Positions 47,500-59,028 of a stretch of DNA of 64,000 nucleotides are shown one piece after another. How positions within the stretch are numbered: position 1 is the stretch's first letter; each line of letters begins with the position of its first letter. The notes beneath the pieces were generated by a model, which saw only the letters and a program-made list of their open reading frames with translations, did no database searches and was not told the origin of the DNA. A program made the position numbers and the translations under genes. This DNA is from Cercis canadensis (lineage: Eukaryota; Streptophyta; Magnoliopsida; Fabales; Fabaceae). The stretch covers positions 33,972 to 97,971 of the forward strand of contig QAOA01001947.1 in assembly GCA_003255065.1 (NCBI GenBank). The letters run 5' to 3'.

Positions 47500-47698
47500 C
47501 TGTGATGCACAGTGTATCAAATCATATATTAATAATTACAACCACAATAAAATCCTTAACATCTTATATTGATTTGCTTAGCTAAATAGTATTTGAAGAC
47601 AACAAGTCAACGGACAGTATTAGTAATTACAAAAGAAAACTAAAATAGAAACTGGAAAGAAATAAATACTAGAGTTGAAAAAGTCAACACTGCCTTAC

Positions 47699-47962
47699 AT
47701 CAAGGAATGCATTGTTGTTTCCCCCTTCTTCTGCAACTATAATCTCCTCCATTATATGGCATTTGCTTATTTCAAGCCATTTGAGTTTCGAAAGAGTGGC
47801 AACCATGGAGGATGAAAACAAATATTTTAGGTCACCATAATCTTTTACAATCAAGTTAGTCAAATTCTGAATGTTATTAGTTGCGGTAACTTGATTGTCA
47901 TCCCATATTTTCTTCAAACCGATTGAGCTCAACCTTAAGGTCTCCAAATTGGGAAATGCAAC
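47699..47962 (-). pseudogene. LRR exon, most upstream piece visible
   Basis: 88 codons from acceptor TTTTACAG (47963) to donor GAT|GTAAGG (47699-47698): VAFPNLETLRLSSIGLKKIW to VAEEGGNNNAFLD. The exon itself is open. No NB-ARC domain (P-loop, GLPL, MHD) or coiled-coil exon is found upstream, up to and beyond 48060, so the gene lacks its signalling half in this window. It is a tandem paralogue of 42471-42693. Confidence 0.8.
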
Positions 47963-48062
47963 CTGTAAAATAAAATTATTGTGTGAATGATAAAACTCCA
48001 AAAACCTTAACCTTTTAGAGGAGCTTCTAGTTTGTGAATGTACCAAAACCACAAGGTCCAGA

Positions 48063-48780
48063 CCCCCAAGGAAGCCTTATCATATTTTATGTCTCTTCTT
48101 TGTACTCTCATCTCACACACTCTTAGTTTTGCTCCAATACTAAAACTAATGATAATTGTTATTTATTTTGAATCTTTCTATCTAAGTTGCATGAAGACAA
48201 CATAAGATATGTGGGTTTAAATTTGATCCATTTGTACAATAGTTTTACACTATCACCTATAATATATCAAGTCCCTAGGTTTGGTCCATGATGAGGAGTT
48301 TGGGTAGTATGTAAGTTTTCAAACCTCCATCATGCAATAAAATCAGATTGTACTATGATCTCCACAATTAACAATTTTGACCAAAAAAATCCGATTGTGG
48401 TGTGAATCCTGTCCCAACCAACATGGAAATCCCGCACTGCCATACTGGTAGATGGATAGAGTTGTCAAGTTTGTGTGAGGCCACAAATACTTAAGATGAA
48501 CAAATTTAATGGAACACAAACAAGGTAAAATATATATATCTATGTCGCATAGTATCCGCAAGCCACTTCACTTATCATAGGAGGATAGCATGAGTCAGTT
48601 CTATATGAGATACTTTTCTCTATCCCACCTAGGTGATGGTAGCACCACCCTGGACGGTCGCTTTATGCATTGCACATTTAAATTCTTTGTCTTTACTTTT
48701 GTCAGATATTCCTGTAAATATATTTATTATTTTGGGATAAATAAAACACATTTTTTGGCCATACTTATGTTTGCACAATA
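48063..48780. other. No recognised gene
   Basis: AT-rich sequence following the LRR fragment. Frames of 63-72 codons show no domain. Confidence 0.6.
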
Positions 48781-49004
48781 AATTTCAGATAACCATCTTT
48801 TAGATGGGTGTTATGGGATGTCTAATACATTTCCCACACACAAACTGACTCTCGAACCATCTCTAGTTTGTAGGCCATTTTTAAAATTAAAAAAAAGGGT
48901 TTTTCAATTGCTCCCTGTTTTCTTAATACAATTGGTGGCGACTGCAAGTTTTCTTTTGAAAACTAATCCTTTTTTCTAAGTTTGTCATTCACATCGTAGC
49001 GACT
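48781..49004 (+). mobile_element. 3' end of an Ogre-like LTR
   Basis: CCATCTTTTAGATGGGTGTTATGGGATGTCTAA, the GGTGGCGACTGCAAGTTTTC block and a final TAGCGAC are the plus-strand equivalent of the inverted LTR ends at 25640 and 50190. It is a short fragment. Confidence 0.6.
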
Positions 49005-49029
49005 TTTAAGTATGTTATGACACTTGCAT

Positions 49030-50190
49030 GCTACTGTTGATAGTTGTCCTAGCAAGGTCGGTTACCCAAGGTCATCACGTGGGAGCGTTTGCCTTTTTAA
49101 GATTAATTTCGAGACTTCAGAAGTGTAAGAAAGAGAATGAGAGAGAGTCCTAGTAAAAAAGAAGAATGCTTATTTTCTAAGTATTCTGTACTTCAATTTT
49201 TTCTCTCCTTCTTCTTCCTCAAGTACACTAACTGTAAATTTTCTTCTTTATTGAGAGAGTGCTTTTCAGGAGGATTCATTTATGATAAAAGGGTTTTGTA
49301 TTAAGATTTCTAGGCAGAAATATGGGTTAGTGTTCTTCCTGCATCTTTGTTGAAAAGGATAAGTTCTTGGTGACTTTGAAGAAACCATGGATGTAAAGCT
49401 TGGAGAAGCATGGACAACTAAACTCATATTTTAGTGGAACCTCAAGATATTGAGAGAAGTTTGCCAAACCACTATGAAATCTTGTGCTAATTTTTTTCTC
49501 CTTACCTTCTTTAATTCTGAGCTTATTTGCATCTATGATATGTCTGTATGTTTCTGTTGATTAAAGCATGATATTTTGAAGAGTTATTGATTTGGGTTTT
49601 TGAGTTCTAGTCAGTTCTTTTATTATGTCTTTCTTTTTGTTTTCATAGGAGAACTAGTTCTTAGGTTCATAACTAATTCTTATAATGAACTGAATTTTGA
49701 TTTAGTCTTAAAAGTTTTAAAAATCCTATTCACCCCCTTTCTAGTTGCAACCTTCAATTGGTATCAAAGCTATGTGCTCATTCTTTGTTGGTTTAACTAA
49801 CCAAGAGCTAAAGATCTACTTCATTGTCTTGCAGGTACCATGAACAGTCAGAACGAATCTCATTCATCTCATAAGCCACCATTCTTCAATGGAGAAAATT
49901 ATCCTCACTAGAAACACCACATGAAAATCTAACTTGAGTCAATTGAATATGAGGTTTGGCAAATTTTAAAAATGGTCCCATACCACCTACTAAAATGGAA
50001 AATGGAGTTGCAGTTCCAAAAGAAGAACATGAGTTCAATGTTGAAGACAAGCTCAAATTCACCCTTAATTCTAAGCCCAAATACAATAATGTGTGTTGTA
50101 TCTGGAAAAGAATATGAGCACATTGCTTCTTACAACACTGCAAAGGAAATGTGGAATAGACTTATGTCACAACGTAGCCAAAAGTCAGTA
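49030..50190 (+). mobile_element. Copia (Sirevirus-like) 5' fragment: LTR, PBS, gag start
   Basis: A leader ending CACCCCCTTTCTAG precedes a primer binding site TGGTATCAAAGC (49759-49770), the arrangement seen in Sirevirus-type copia elements. An ATG at 49840 starts gag, PPFFNGENYPH, with TAG in place of the Trp codon after PH. After a frameshift it reads EYEHIASYNTAKEMWNRLM, the conserved copia gag motif. Sequence passes into an unrelated LTR at about 50190. The LTR start is not resolved. Confidence 0.7.
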
Positions 50191-51425
50191 TGACGTGAAT
50201 GATGAAATTTTAAAAAGATTAGTTTTTAACAGAAAACTTGAAGTCGCTACCAATTGTATTAAGAAAATTGGGAACAATTGTAAAACCACTTTTCAATTTA
50301 AAAAATGATCTCTGAACTATAGAGGGTTTGAGAGTCAAATTATGTGTGGGAAAGATGTTAGGCACCCCACAACACCTATCTAAAAGATGGTTACCCGAAA
50401 TTAGTTATGTGATTCATAAGATTGTCAAAAGATGTATTTTATTCATCCCTTAAATAAAGTGAATAAGAATACTAATAGAAAATTTAAACATGAAATGCAT
50501 GCAACTAATGTGTCTTAAATTCTTCTACCTGTTCCTCTCATATAGCGTCCTCTTGGGTGGTGCTTATACTTATCTATGAACGATAGGGTGGGCCATCTGA
50601 TATGCAGATAGACCGCTTTATCTCTCTATGATGGGTAAGTGACATATGGATACTAAACGAACAATCACATTCCTAAATGTTATGCAAATGTACGAATATA
50701 ATTATTACAACACTTGTCTTGGGGAAGAGAATTTAATTACATTCGGAAAAAATAAAGTAAGATAAATAAAAATCTCTTGCTAACTTGCAGCAAAGTCTAC
50801 TTGAGCAAAGGCCTGCAACTTGTCTACGACCACAATCACTCTCAGTCATATGTAAAGTTGCTCTAGGAAATATCAAATATAAGTTAAAAGATTCACAACT
50901 AAATGTCATCATCTCTAGTATATCTCATGCCTCAAGCATACAAGAAGGATCCCAAATAACACCCAATAAACAATTACCACAATTTAGATAATTCTATAAC
51001 CTAGTAATTATTCCAAATCAAACTCAAAAATGAATTAAAACAGCCACCCAAAAATAAGACAACCAATTAACTCTCACACATGCAAATGCAGAAATTACCA
51101 AATTGAATTGCCAACAGCTCCTATGCAATGCTTAGAACTAAGATAAAACACACAAAAATGGAACAATGAGAAATTAAGAAAATGTCACTAAGCCACAATT
51201 CAAAATAGCCTCATTCAAATTAGAACTAGAAGCAGTGAAAAAATGAAAAAATTCTAAAAATTGTACGCATCAAAGGCACACATATTCCAGTTCTATGGGC
51301 ACAAACGGTGCTAAATTTCGAGCTCTATAGCTCTAGAAAGAATTAAAATATTAAACGCTGCCAAAGCTGTCCGGCAACTTGACAGCACAAAAAATACAAC
51401 TAACTTGAAATGCAAACTGGGATCA
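50190..51425 (-). mobile_element. Ogre-like LTR fragment
   Basis: Matches 25640-26800 in the same orientation (TTGAAGTCGCTACCAATTG, CACCTATCTAAAAGATGGTTACC, ACGATAGGGTGGGC). It replaces the end of the copia gag on its left and the start of a gypsy integrase on its right. Non-coding. Confidence 0.7.
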
Positions 51426-51430
51426 GGGTA

Positions 51431-52435
51431 GATACGCAAGGCATATGTGGTCACTACATAGGGGCACGCTCCTTGGTAGCCAAGGTTCTCCGCTCCTGTT
51501 ACTACTGGCCAACCTTGAAGGTTGAAGCTTCCGACCTCATGAAAAAGTGTGACAAATGTTAAAAATTTGCCCATGTTCATTTACCACCGCCCTCCGACCT
51601 ACATACTGTGGTCAAACCTTGGCCATTCTACATATGGGGTTTGGACCTTCTAGGTCCCTTCCTAATAACCGTTGGGCAGAAGAAATTTCTAATTGTTGCC
51701 AAAGACTATTTTTCTAAATGGATTGAGGCCAAACCTTTGGCCACCATCACTGTGAAAAATGTTAAAAAGTTTGTTCAAACCTTCATCATTTGCAGGTTTG
51801 GCATCCCACATACCATAACAATAGACAATGGAACCTAGTTACAGATACAGCATTCCGGACATGTTGTGTTGAGCATCCCCAGGCAAATGGGCAAGTCGAG
51901 CTGGCAAACTGAATAATCCTTGAAAGGCTTAAAAAAAAGGTTGGATCAGACTAAAGGAAGATGGACTGAAGAGCTCCCTTAGGTACTATGGTCCTACTGA
52001 ACAACTCCACAGACCTCTACAAGGGAATCGCCCTACAAACTCACCTATGGAGCTGAAGCCATGCATACAAGTGGCAATCGGAAAACCAAGCTAGAGAAGA
52101 GAACACTTCAATGCCGAGCAGAACCAAGAAGCGATGCATATAAGTTTAGAATTGTTGGATGAAGAAAAAGAAAAGGCCAGACTCACGATGTTAGCATTCA
52201 AGCAAAGAGTTACGAGATACTATAGGCCTAGAGAGTTCTGACTAGGTAACCTTGTTCTCTGAAAGGCTGACATTACTAGAAAACACCTCAATGAAGGCAA
52301 GCTCGCCCTGAATTGGGAAGGTTCGTACCAAATATAGGAAGTTCTGGGAAAAGGGGCCTACAAACTTATAACCATGGAAGGTCTCCAGGTCCTTAGAATT
52401 TGGAATGTAACTAACCTCAGAATCTATGAAGAATA
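51431..52435 (+). pseudogene. Tat-type gypsy integrase, decayed
   Basis: The zinc region (GICGHYIGARSLVAKVL, then CDKC) ends in TAA where Gln is expected. The core has WGLDLLGPFL (first Asp) and TITIDNGT (second Asp), then a TAG. The third catalytic residue lies in QANGQVELAN-type sequence near 51890, out of frame. Fragments of the C-terminal region follow (AYKLITMEGLQVL, NVTNLRIYEE). Many stops and frameshifts. The gene order, with an antisense ORF downstream, fits the Tat lineage. Confidence 0.8.
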
Positions 52436-53140
52436 ATGCGTTACTGAATTGAAACTATCAAGCTAATCTTTTACTGAGAATATTTATGTTTGTAACCTCC
52501 ATCGATGGTACAAACCTAAAGAACCAATGTCCTACAAGCCGATGAATTACCGGGTTGGCCTAAGTTTGTAATCTTTATCGCGAGTACAAACCCAAAGGTC
52601 CAATGTCTTATAAATTGGTGAAGTATTGAGCTAATATTTGTTTGTAACCTCCATCGCGAGTACAAACGCAAGGGCTAATGTCCTTCAATAAATTGCTCAA
52701 GATTAAAATTATCAAGCTAGAAATAAAAGTGTCTGAGCTTATCATTAAACGGCGATTAAGAATTCTCTTGAAACAAATTACCAAGCTTGAAATTAAAGTT
52801 TTCGAGCTTATTATTAAACTGGGAGCGAGAGTTACCGAGCCTAAAGTCAAACATTCCCAAGTTCTACTTAGATCTACAACGCGTGGATCTGTAACTGCAT
52901 GTGGATTAAGCATTGTTTTCTAGTTTTACCAGGTTAAAACTTAGGGGTTACCAATTTTAAGGTTAAACAATTTATTTTTAGTGCTTGGACATTTACAAAT
53001 TTGACTGGACCAAGATATTTCCTTAACAAGGCTATATCTTAAACACTGAGCATGATAAAGCAAAATCATAAATTTGAGAAACAAAGCATTTTTTCATTCA
53101 TTCCATAAAATGTACAAAGTTACAAAGACTTAAGCATCGG
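52436..53140 (+). other. Gypsy spacer with short repeats
   Basis: Three to four imperfect copies of TTTGTAACCTCCATCGCGAGTACAAAC-like sequence occur at about 52490, 52568 and 52640, with TTATCATTAAAC repeats at 52740-52830. No protein is supported. Confidence 0.6.
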
Positions 53141-53199
53141 TGCCCTCCCTAACTCGAGGCATCTCCATGACCTCGCTATCTAAGGCCGAGTCAAAGTTC

Positions 53200-54321
53200 C
53201 CCCCCCCCCCCAAACCCCGACTCTTTCACTTGGAGCGCAACATCATCATCGTCGTCGTCACCCTCATCATCATCATCCGCCACTAGCTGGCCATCTTGGA
53301 CCTTCTTATAACAATCCATATCTTCTGGGCGTAGGTCGGGGAATTGTAACTTTGACTGCTCAATAGCAAGGCCAAAGCCCTTCTCGTAAGCAACGGCATA
53401 GTTTTCCCCGATCTTCTACATTGCTTGGGCCTTCAGTCTGACTTTGGATTGTCTCTCTCGGTCGATGCAATGAGTCATCCTAGATTGGGTCACCCTCTCT
53501 CTATCATCAACTTCGTGGGCTAGATCAAGAGTTTCCTGTATCTGCTCTATTCCGGTAAGGTGTTACACCTCTAATTCGTCGTTTAGCGTCTGGAGTCGAT
53601 AGATCTCTGCTTTAGCCTTCTTGAGAGTTTCTCAGGAAGACATTAGTTCTTTGTTTGCAGCCTGGAGCTGGACGACCTCCGACTTTTCCTTCTTAAAGGC
53701 TTCCAAGGTAGACTCCTTCTCAGCCCGAGTGCACTGCTCCTCCTTTTGCAGTTTCCTCATGGCGTCGTCCACCTTCTCAGCCTTAAGGTCCATCTCCTAG
53801 ACCACAGTCAGGTCACGTATTGCATTGGAGAGCAAGTACCTACGCAGCAGCTTGTCCAACGCCCTCGCCACCCGGTCTCTGTCAGCTGGGTTGATCATCG
53901 AGTCCAGCCTCTTGCGAAAGGGGAACTGCACGTTCCAAAACGAGATGCTAGAATGATTCTTGTCCCCTTCAGCCAATTCAGCAAAGAAAAAATCAAAGAG
54001 TTTGACCTCGACCCTAGGGTCATTGCTCAATTGACTGGAGGAAGGTTTCGGCCTTTCGTGATTGGCTTGGGACAATTTGTGTTTCTTTGACCCTCTGTCC
54101 CTCTTCTGTAGCTCGGCAAAAGGGTCAGCGTCAGCAGGGCTTTTGTCACGCGACCTCTCCACAGGAATGATCCTAACCGACTTAGGTTGAGGATCGGCTG
54201 TAGCTGGGCGTTCTAGAGGCCTCTCCATAGGTACTGTCCTAACTGGCTCAGCCGCTATTACCTTAGGCTCCCCACCCTTCTTCTTGCCGGAGAACTTAGC
54301 AATATTTGACATGTGCACCAT
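53200..54321 (-). pseudogene. Antisense ORF of a Tat-type element (C-terminal coiled-coil part)
   Basis: The frame at 54321-53797 encodes a Pro/Arg-rich linker and a helical domain (NPADRDRVARALDKLLRRYL). Past a stop it continues with coiled-coil Glu/Lys/Ala-rich sequence (QAANKELMSS, ETLKKAKAEIYRLQ), then NYAVAYEKGFGLAIEQSKLQ, FPDLRPEDMDCYKKVQDGQL and an Asp-rich tail (GDDDDDDV) coded by GAC/GAT repeats. This matches the C-terminal layout of the 'putative gypsy type transposon' (transposase_28-like) protein, which Tat elements carry antisense between pol and the 3' LTR. Its function is not known. A run of 13 C at 53199-53211 and several stops break it. Confidence 0.65.
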
Positions 54322-54559
54322 GTCTTATTTGCTGATCTTTTCCTCTGCAAACATAAAAATAGATCGGTTAGTTGTCTTAACAGAAACCAAAGAGAAACAA
54401 AGTTGTAAGTACCGACCAATTAAATCCCTAGCCCTCAACTTGATCATCTCAGATCTCTTGTACATAAGCTTGGAAATTATTCCTATTATACGATGAGCCT
54501 CTTAATCGTGCTCACCAGAGCCCGAGCTCGTACCCTGTTAACGTAATGGTTCCACCTTA

Positions 54560-55215
54560 GAGGGAATCAGGGGCTTTCATCCTCACGAAGAAAAAAGGTT
54601 TTATCCAGCCTGGGTACCCCATCCCAAGTCGGTATGGTAACACACAAAAATTGATCTTTTCGTGCCTTTGCCGATTCCTCGACCAGTTTCATGAAACACA
54701 GTCGATGACGGCTGTTAATGAATATAAATTTCTGCTCAGACTCCTTAGTATCTTTTAAAGTGAAAAAATGAAAAAATGTCTACCTGGGCATCTACAGAAA
54801 AAAGGTTGCACATTGTTTGAAAAGCGCAAAGAAATCCTCACCCATTGGAATGAAGCTGAGTAGGGACCGTGTTCACTATACAAAAGAACTCCATTTTGAA
54901 ATCCATAAGTGGCAGCTCGGCCCTCGCTCTATTCAGAAAAGCTACGTTAAAGGTGAAAAAATTATTGTTAGGACAGTCCTCGCAAACAGGAGAGTTCCAA
55001 AGACAGACTTCTAAATTAAAATTGTGGTAGTCCCAATTTATGTTTATAAAGTTTCCTTTCATTTCCTTAACAAATTGAGGCCGGATGGACGACCTAGTGG
55101 ACCTAATCTTCTGGTGGACAAAAAGAGGTATAGAAACCCACACAAAACAGACTTCCACACAAAACCCATTAAAAAACCCAGAAAAACTACTAAAACCCTC
55201 ACAAGATGAACTCAT
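54560..55215 (-). pseudogene. Antisense ORF of a Tat-type element (N-terminal part)
   Basis: The frame 55215-54838 contains FTFNVAFLNRARAELPLMDF. Continuing in other frames are EDFFALFKQCATFF and SEQKFIFINSRHRLCFMKLV, then KTFFFVRMKAP near 54570. Order and style match the N-terminal region of transposase_28-like proteins. The presence of intron-like gaps and stops leaves it unclear whether this is a spliced or a decayed gene. Confidence 0.5.
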
Positions 55216-55419
55216 TTTTTCTTAAAGAAAAACCCGACCTAAGAAACTCAATGACAAGCAACAAGAAAAGATTGTCTACCTGATTAACAATTTCCAAGCA
55301 GGATGTTTGGAGCGTTCAAGTATGCTAAAGTTCTCTCCGACCTCAAACCAATCTCTGAAAATTCTTGCAAAAGAGTAGAGCGAGATCTGGGGTTTTCCTA
55401 TATATGGTGCTAAAAATTC

Positions 55420-56040
55420 TCATCCAACAGTCTGACTTAATTGCATTCAACGAACAGGAAACAGCCGCCTAAAGCTTGGGAAATGCAAACATCGCGTCCG
55501 CAGCAACCTTTCTTCCTCGAGATGTGCGATTCGCAGCGGCCATAATTGCTACCTTCCTAACTACCATTCGGAGTATGACATGTGGTTGTATGGCGAGTAC
55601 TGAACAGTCTACGCAAAGTAGTCATATTTACCTGCCTCTTGACTCGGAGATCGGTGTTGTCGTATTCCAAGCTTTGATGGGAGCAAGTGTAATGGCCTTT
55701 TTATCAGCCCATATTCCACGAGGCCCAGTTAGCCAAAAAGGCCCATTTCACCAAGGCCCAATACAAAATCTGCCAGCTCCTACTTCTATTTTACTCAGAA
55801 CCCCTATAAATACCCCTCCCGTTATAGGTAACAAACTTTTGGACCCCTAAATCATTACTAACCCATTTTTGCTCAGTTTGACCTAACATAATCTTCGGAG
55901 CCCAGAAACAATAACTTGGCCCTCATTTTCTACTTGCGTAGGTTAACTCAACTTTACTCGACCTTCAAGATCCCCCCGATCTCCGTGACCCGACCCGACC
56001 TCAAACTCAGACATCATCATCACTAAATTTTTCGGTCTTA
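55420..56040 (+). mobile_element. Probable 3' LTR of the Tat-type element
   Basis: The position after the antisense ORF and a strong TATA box (TATAAATA, 55805-55812, in a C-rich context CCCCTATAAATACCCCTCCC) suggest LTR promoter sequence. A pyrimidine-rich run to GACCCGACCCGACCTC follows. Neither end is defined and no partner LTR is in the window. Confidence 0.45.
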
Positions 56041-56144
56041 CTTGTTACCATTTAAAATTAGTCATTTGCACTTTATACTTTCCACTCATTCTCTTTTTTC
56101 TCCTTTTTTCTCTCCATCCATTTATTCTCTCGTCTTTCTTTCCG

Positions 56145-57590
56145 GTCATTTCTCTGAATATTGTACATTTACAAAATATTGATACATCTATGGCACATTT
56201 CAAACAATTTCTTTAACTACGGTAATTTTTTTTATTTTTTTATTTTTTTTTTTCTGTTGAGCATCGCATTTTAGACAATAATAGAGTATCGAATTTCTAG
56301 TTGGAGCTCACGTGGAGTGTCGCACCTTGGGAAATTTTTTTTTTTTTTTTTTGTGAAGGGGAGTCGAATTTTGGGATGTGGACACTCCACGTGTTCCCAC
56401 TTCCTAAAATGCGACTCCCCATGGTAAATCCGGATCCCAAGACAGAAGGATTTGGAAGATTCTTCTGTGAAAGGGTCACCAGCAGCCTTGAAATTCTTCA
56501 GTTCGTGCAATGTCCTAACATATCGACTGTCCCCCAATTCTGTTTCCTCCTCAAACTGTTGAAGAGCCACAAGAATAAGCAACTGGTTCTCAAGCACGCT
56601 TTAGGCACTTCTCCAAAGCAGTTCAGAAATCTAAAGTCTGCAAGCTATTCTTAAAGTATTCTTCAACGAGCTCGAAAAGTTCTTGGCTTTTCCATATATC
56701 TTTCTTGCACTCCAATATCACTTTGACAACTTCCTGATTCATCTCCAGAAGGCTTTCTGTGACTTGTTTAAGAGAATCAAATGAAAGGGCTCAAACTTCA
56801 ACGCCAATTGCAAGAGAATTTATAACTTTATTTGTTCGAGTTTAAAATCCGGTGTCAAAGGACTGCAAATCAAGATCAACCTGGCAAGCAGCTTCATACA
56901 AGCTCAACTCAGTCATGTATGGCATGTTGGTATTAAGGTTGATAGCAAAGGACATTTCAGGCATTTTTTTGCTCATATGGCCTCCCATTTCTTCAATTCA
57001 AATCTAATCAGTGAGAGCTATCTTATAGAAACACATCATGCATCAGAAACTTTACACCACCCCAATCACCACATTCAAACACAATATTTCCAATTTTCCA
57101 TATATTGAAAAGAACAAGTGGGATCAACCAGGCCAGATAGAGATTTTTGAAAAGTTCAAACCTTTGAAAGCGATTGAAGAGGAGAAATCCCGGATAATGA
57201 CAAAGAAAATCGTTGAGCTAATTGATGGGTCTTCTGGATTATGCGACTTAGGAGGATGCAAATTGACAGTTGAGAGTCGCATTTTGAAGTGAGGCACATG
57301 TTGAGTGAGTGCCGCACTACCATAGTGCGGCACTCCACATGTTTCCTCCCCAAAATTCGATTCCCACTTGGTTAAAATGCGAATATAAAAAAAATATATA
57401 TTTTTTAAAATGTGACACTTCACATGAGCTCTAACTAGAAATTTGACATTTTATTATTGTCTAAAATGCGACACTCAACAGAAATAATAAAAAAAAAAAA
57501 TGTCATAGTTAAAGAAATTATTTGAAATGTGCCATAGATGTATCAATATTTTGCAAATATACAATATTCAGAGGAATGACCCAATCATCT
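56145..57590. mobile_element. Long-TIR element carrying a gene fragment (Pack-MULE-like)
   Basis: The left arm (from GGTCATTTCTCTGAATATTG, about 56145) and right arm (ending CAATATTCAGAGGAATGACC, about 57583) are inverted copies over about 300 bp. They share TTGATACATCTATGGCACATTTCAAA, TTTCTGTTGAG-TCGCATTTTAGACAATAATA and the GTCGAATTTTGGG region. Between them lies a UPF0496 gene fragment and its 5' flank. Long TIRs plus captured host sequence without transposase is the Pack-MULE pattern. A 9-bp TSD expected for MULEs is not evident, so the class is provisional. Confidence 0.7.
56468..56988 (-). pseudogene. UPF0496 gene fragment captured in the TIR element
   Basis: From the ATG at 56988 the translation MGGHMSKKMPEMSFAINLN, then [54 protein letters not shown] and finally LKNFKAAGDPFTEE matches the N-terminal half of At4g34320-like UPF0496 proteins (function poorly known, membrane-associated). 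At least four in-frame stops are present; most are consistent with C-to-T change (CAA to TAA, CGA to TGA). A frameshift occurs after CLKRA. The similarity ends where the left arm begins. About 250 bp of upstream sequence (to 57240) may be the captured 5' UTR or promoter. Confidence 0.85.
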
Positions 57591-57599
57591 GCACTCCTC

Positions 57600-59028
57600 T
57601 TTGATTTAAAATAAGCCAACAAACCTTAGGGTAAGGATCCCCTCCGGTGCATAATCGTTCCTGTTTTATTTTTGGCAAACATAAAATGTGTTTAACGTAA
57701 AATTAGGTTCTTACAGACCGTGGCAAGCTATTGTTCATAAATATTAAAAAGACCATAAACATGAAACAGATAAGGAGAACTGCATCCCTTGCAAGGTGAT
57801 TGGCACAGAAATTCACATCTCTAATCTGTGCTTTATTGTTTTAGCAGCAGCTCATCAATGCAATGCCTGCAATGGACTGTAGATGAATGTTATGACATGA
57901 ATCCGAATAAAGCTTTTCATGATGCTAGCTTAACAACTTAATCATAGGTGACTGATATATTAACTTGGGTAGCAGATGTTGAATTTATAATTTAAAATTT
58001 TCATGTCCAACTAATTCATGTGCTTTTTAGGTCTTTTAAGGGGGCTTGTGAAAAGAATTTAATAATGCAGAGTGGAAGTATGGAGAAAAGTTTAGTATGG
58101 CCAGAACATGTTGGAAGTTGGAAGTGTTGATTTTACCCAAAAACCTAAACAAGCAATGAATATGAATGAACCAAATAGAAAACAATTAAGGGACGATGGA
58201 CTAGATTACACAAGAAACGCAAAGTAAGTATCCGGGGAAGATCAAATTAAACAAAAATCACAAGAATATAGCAATGAAACCACCAATGCAGATGAGTAAG
58301 AAAGTTTCAATTCCTCAGTCTTGGGTAAAAGGCTAGCTAGTGTTAGAGAAAAATGAAGATCCGAAAATTGAAGTTGAAAGTCAAAGACAACAAGGAATAG
58401 GCAAATTATCAATTCAGAACAAAGAAAACGGTGAAGACAAACTAACTAACCAGGAGCGGATCTAGCATATATGTAATTTGGCATGGACAACACAGACAAT
58501 AACACAATTTAATGTTTAGTGAAAATAATTTTATAAATAATGGTCTTGACACACTCTAACGCATTCACACAGCAGTTAGCACTTCTCAATCCTTTTCAAA
58601 AAAGACTAAGTAAGCCTCATTCACAAAGTAAGAATATTAATGACAAAGAGATGTAAAAACTTATATTAATTCAAGAAATGCTATCTTTTTAGTTAGTTTT
58701 ACCATATAAGAAATCTCACCTATTTATACCAACTCTCCTCCTTAATAGATAATAGAGATTGTTCTAAATAGAAGATGATGATTAAGCTTTATAAGTTTCC
58801 CACATATCCTTTCCTTTAAAATATATTTGATAGGTATAAAATATATACAGGAGCAATAATATGAATAGCATATAGACTATCACAACCCGTCCATGAACCC
58901 ACGCAATCACTATTCTCTGAAGGCCCTTAATAACCAGGTAACTTGCTCAATACCTCATTGGATTCAGATTTATTTGTATTGCCTATATTACTATACTCGT
59001 AGGGTCAATCAAATTAAAGATATTTAAA
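57600..59028. other. Intergenic, no recognised gene
   Basis: AT-rich sequence. I see no long frame, RNA gene or clear transposon end. Confidence 0.6.

Noticed and set aside
57038..57292. 84-codon plus-strand frame inside the TIR element
   Set aside because: I could not match it to any family, and it overlaps the captured UPF0496 upstream flank and the right arm.
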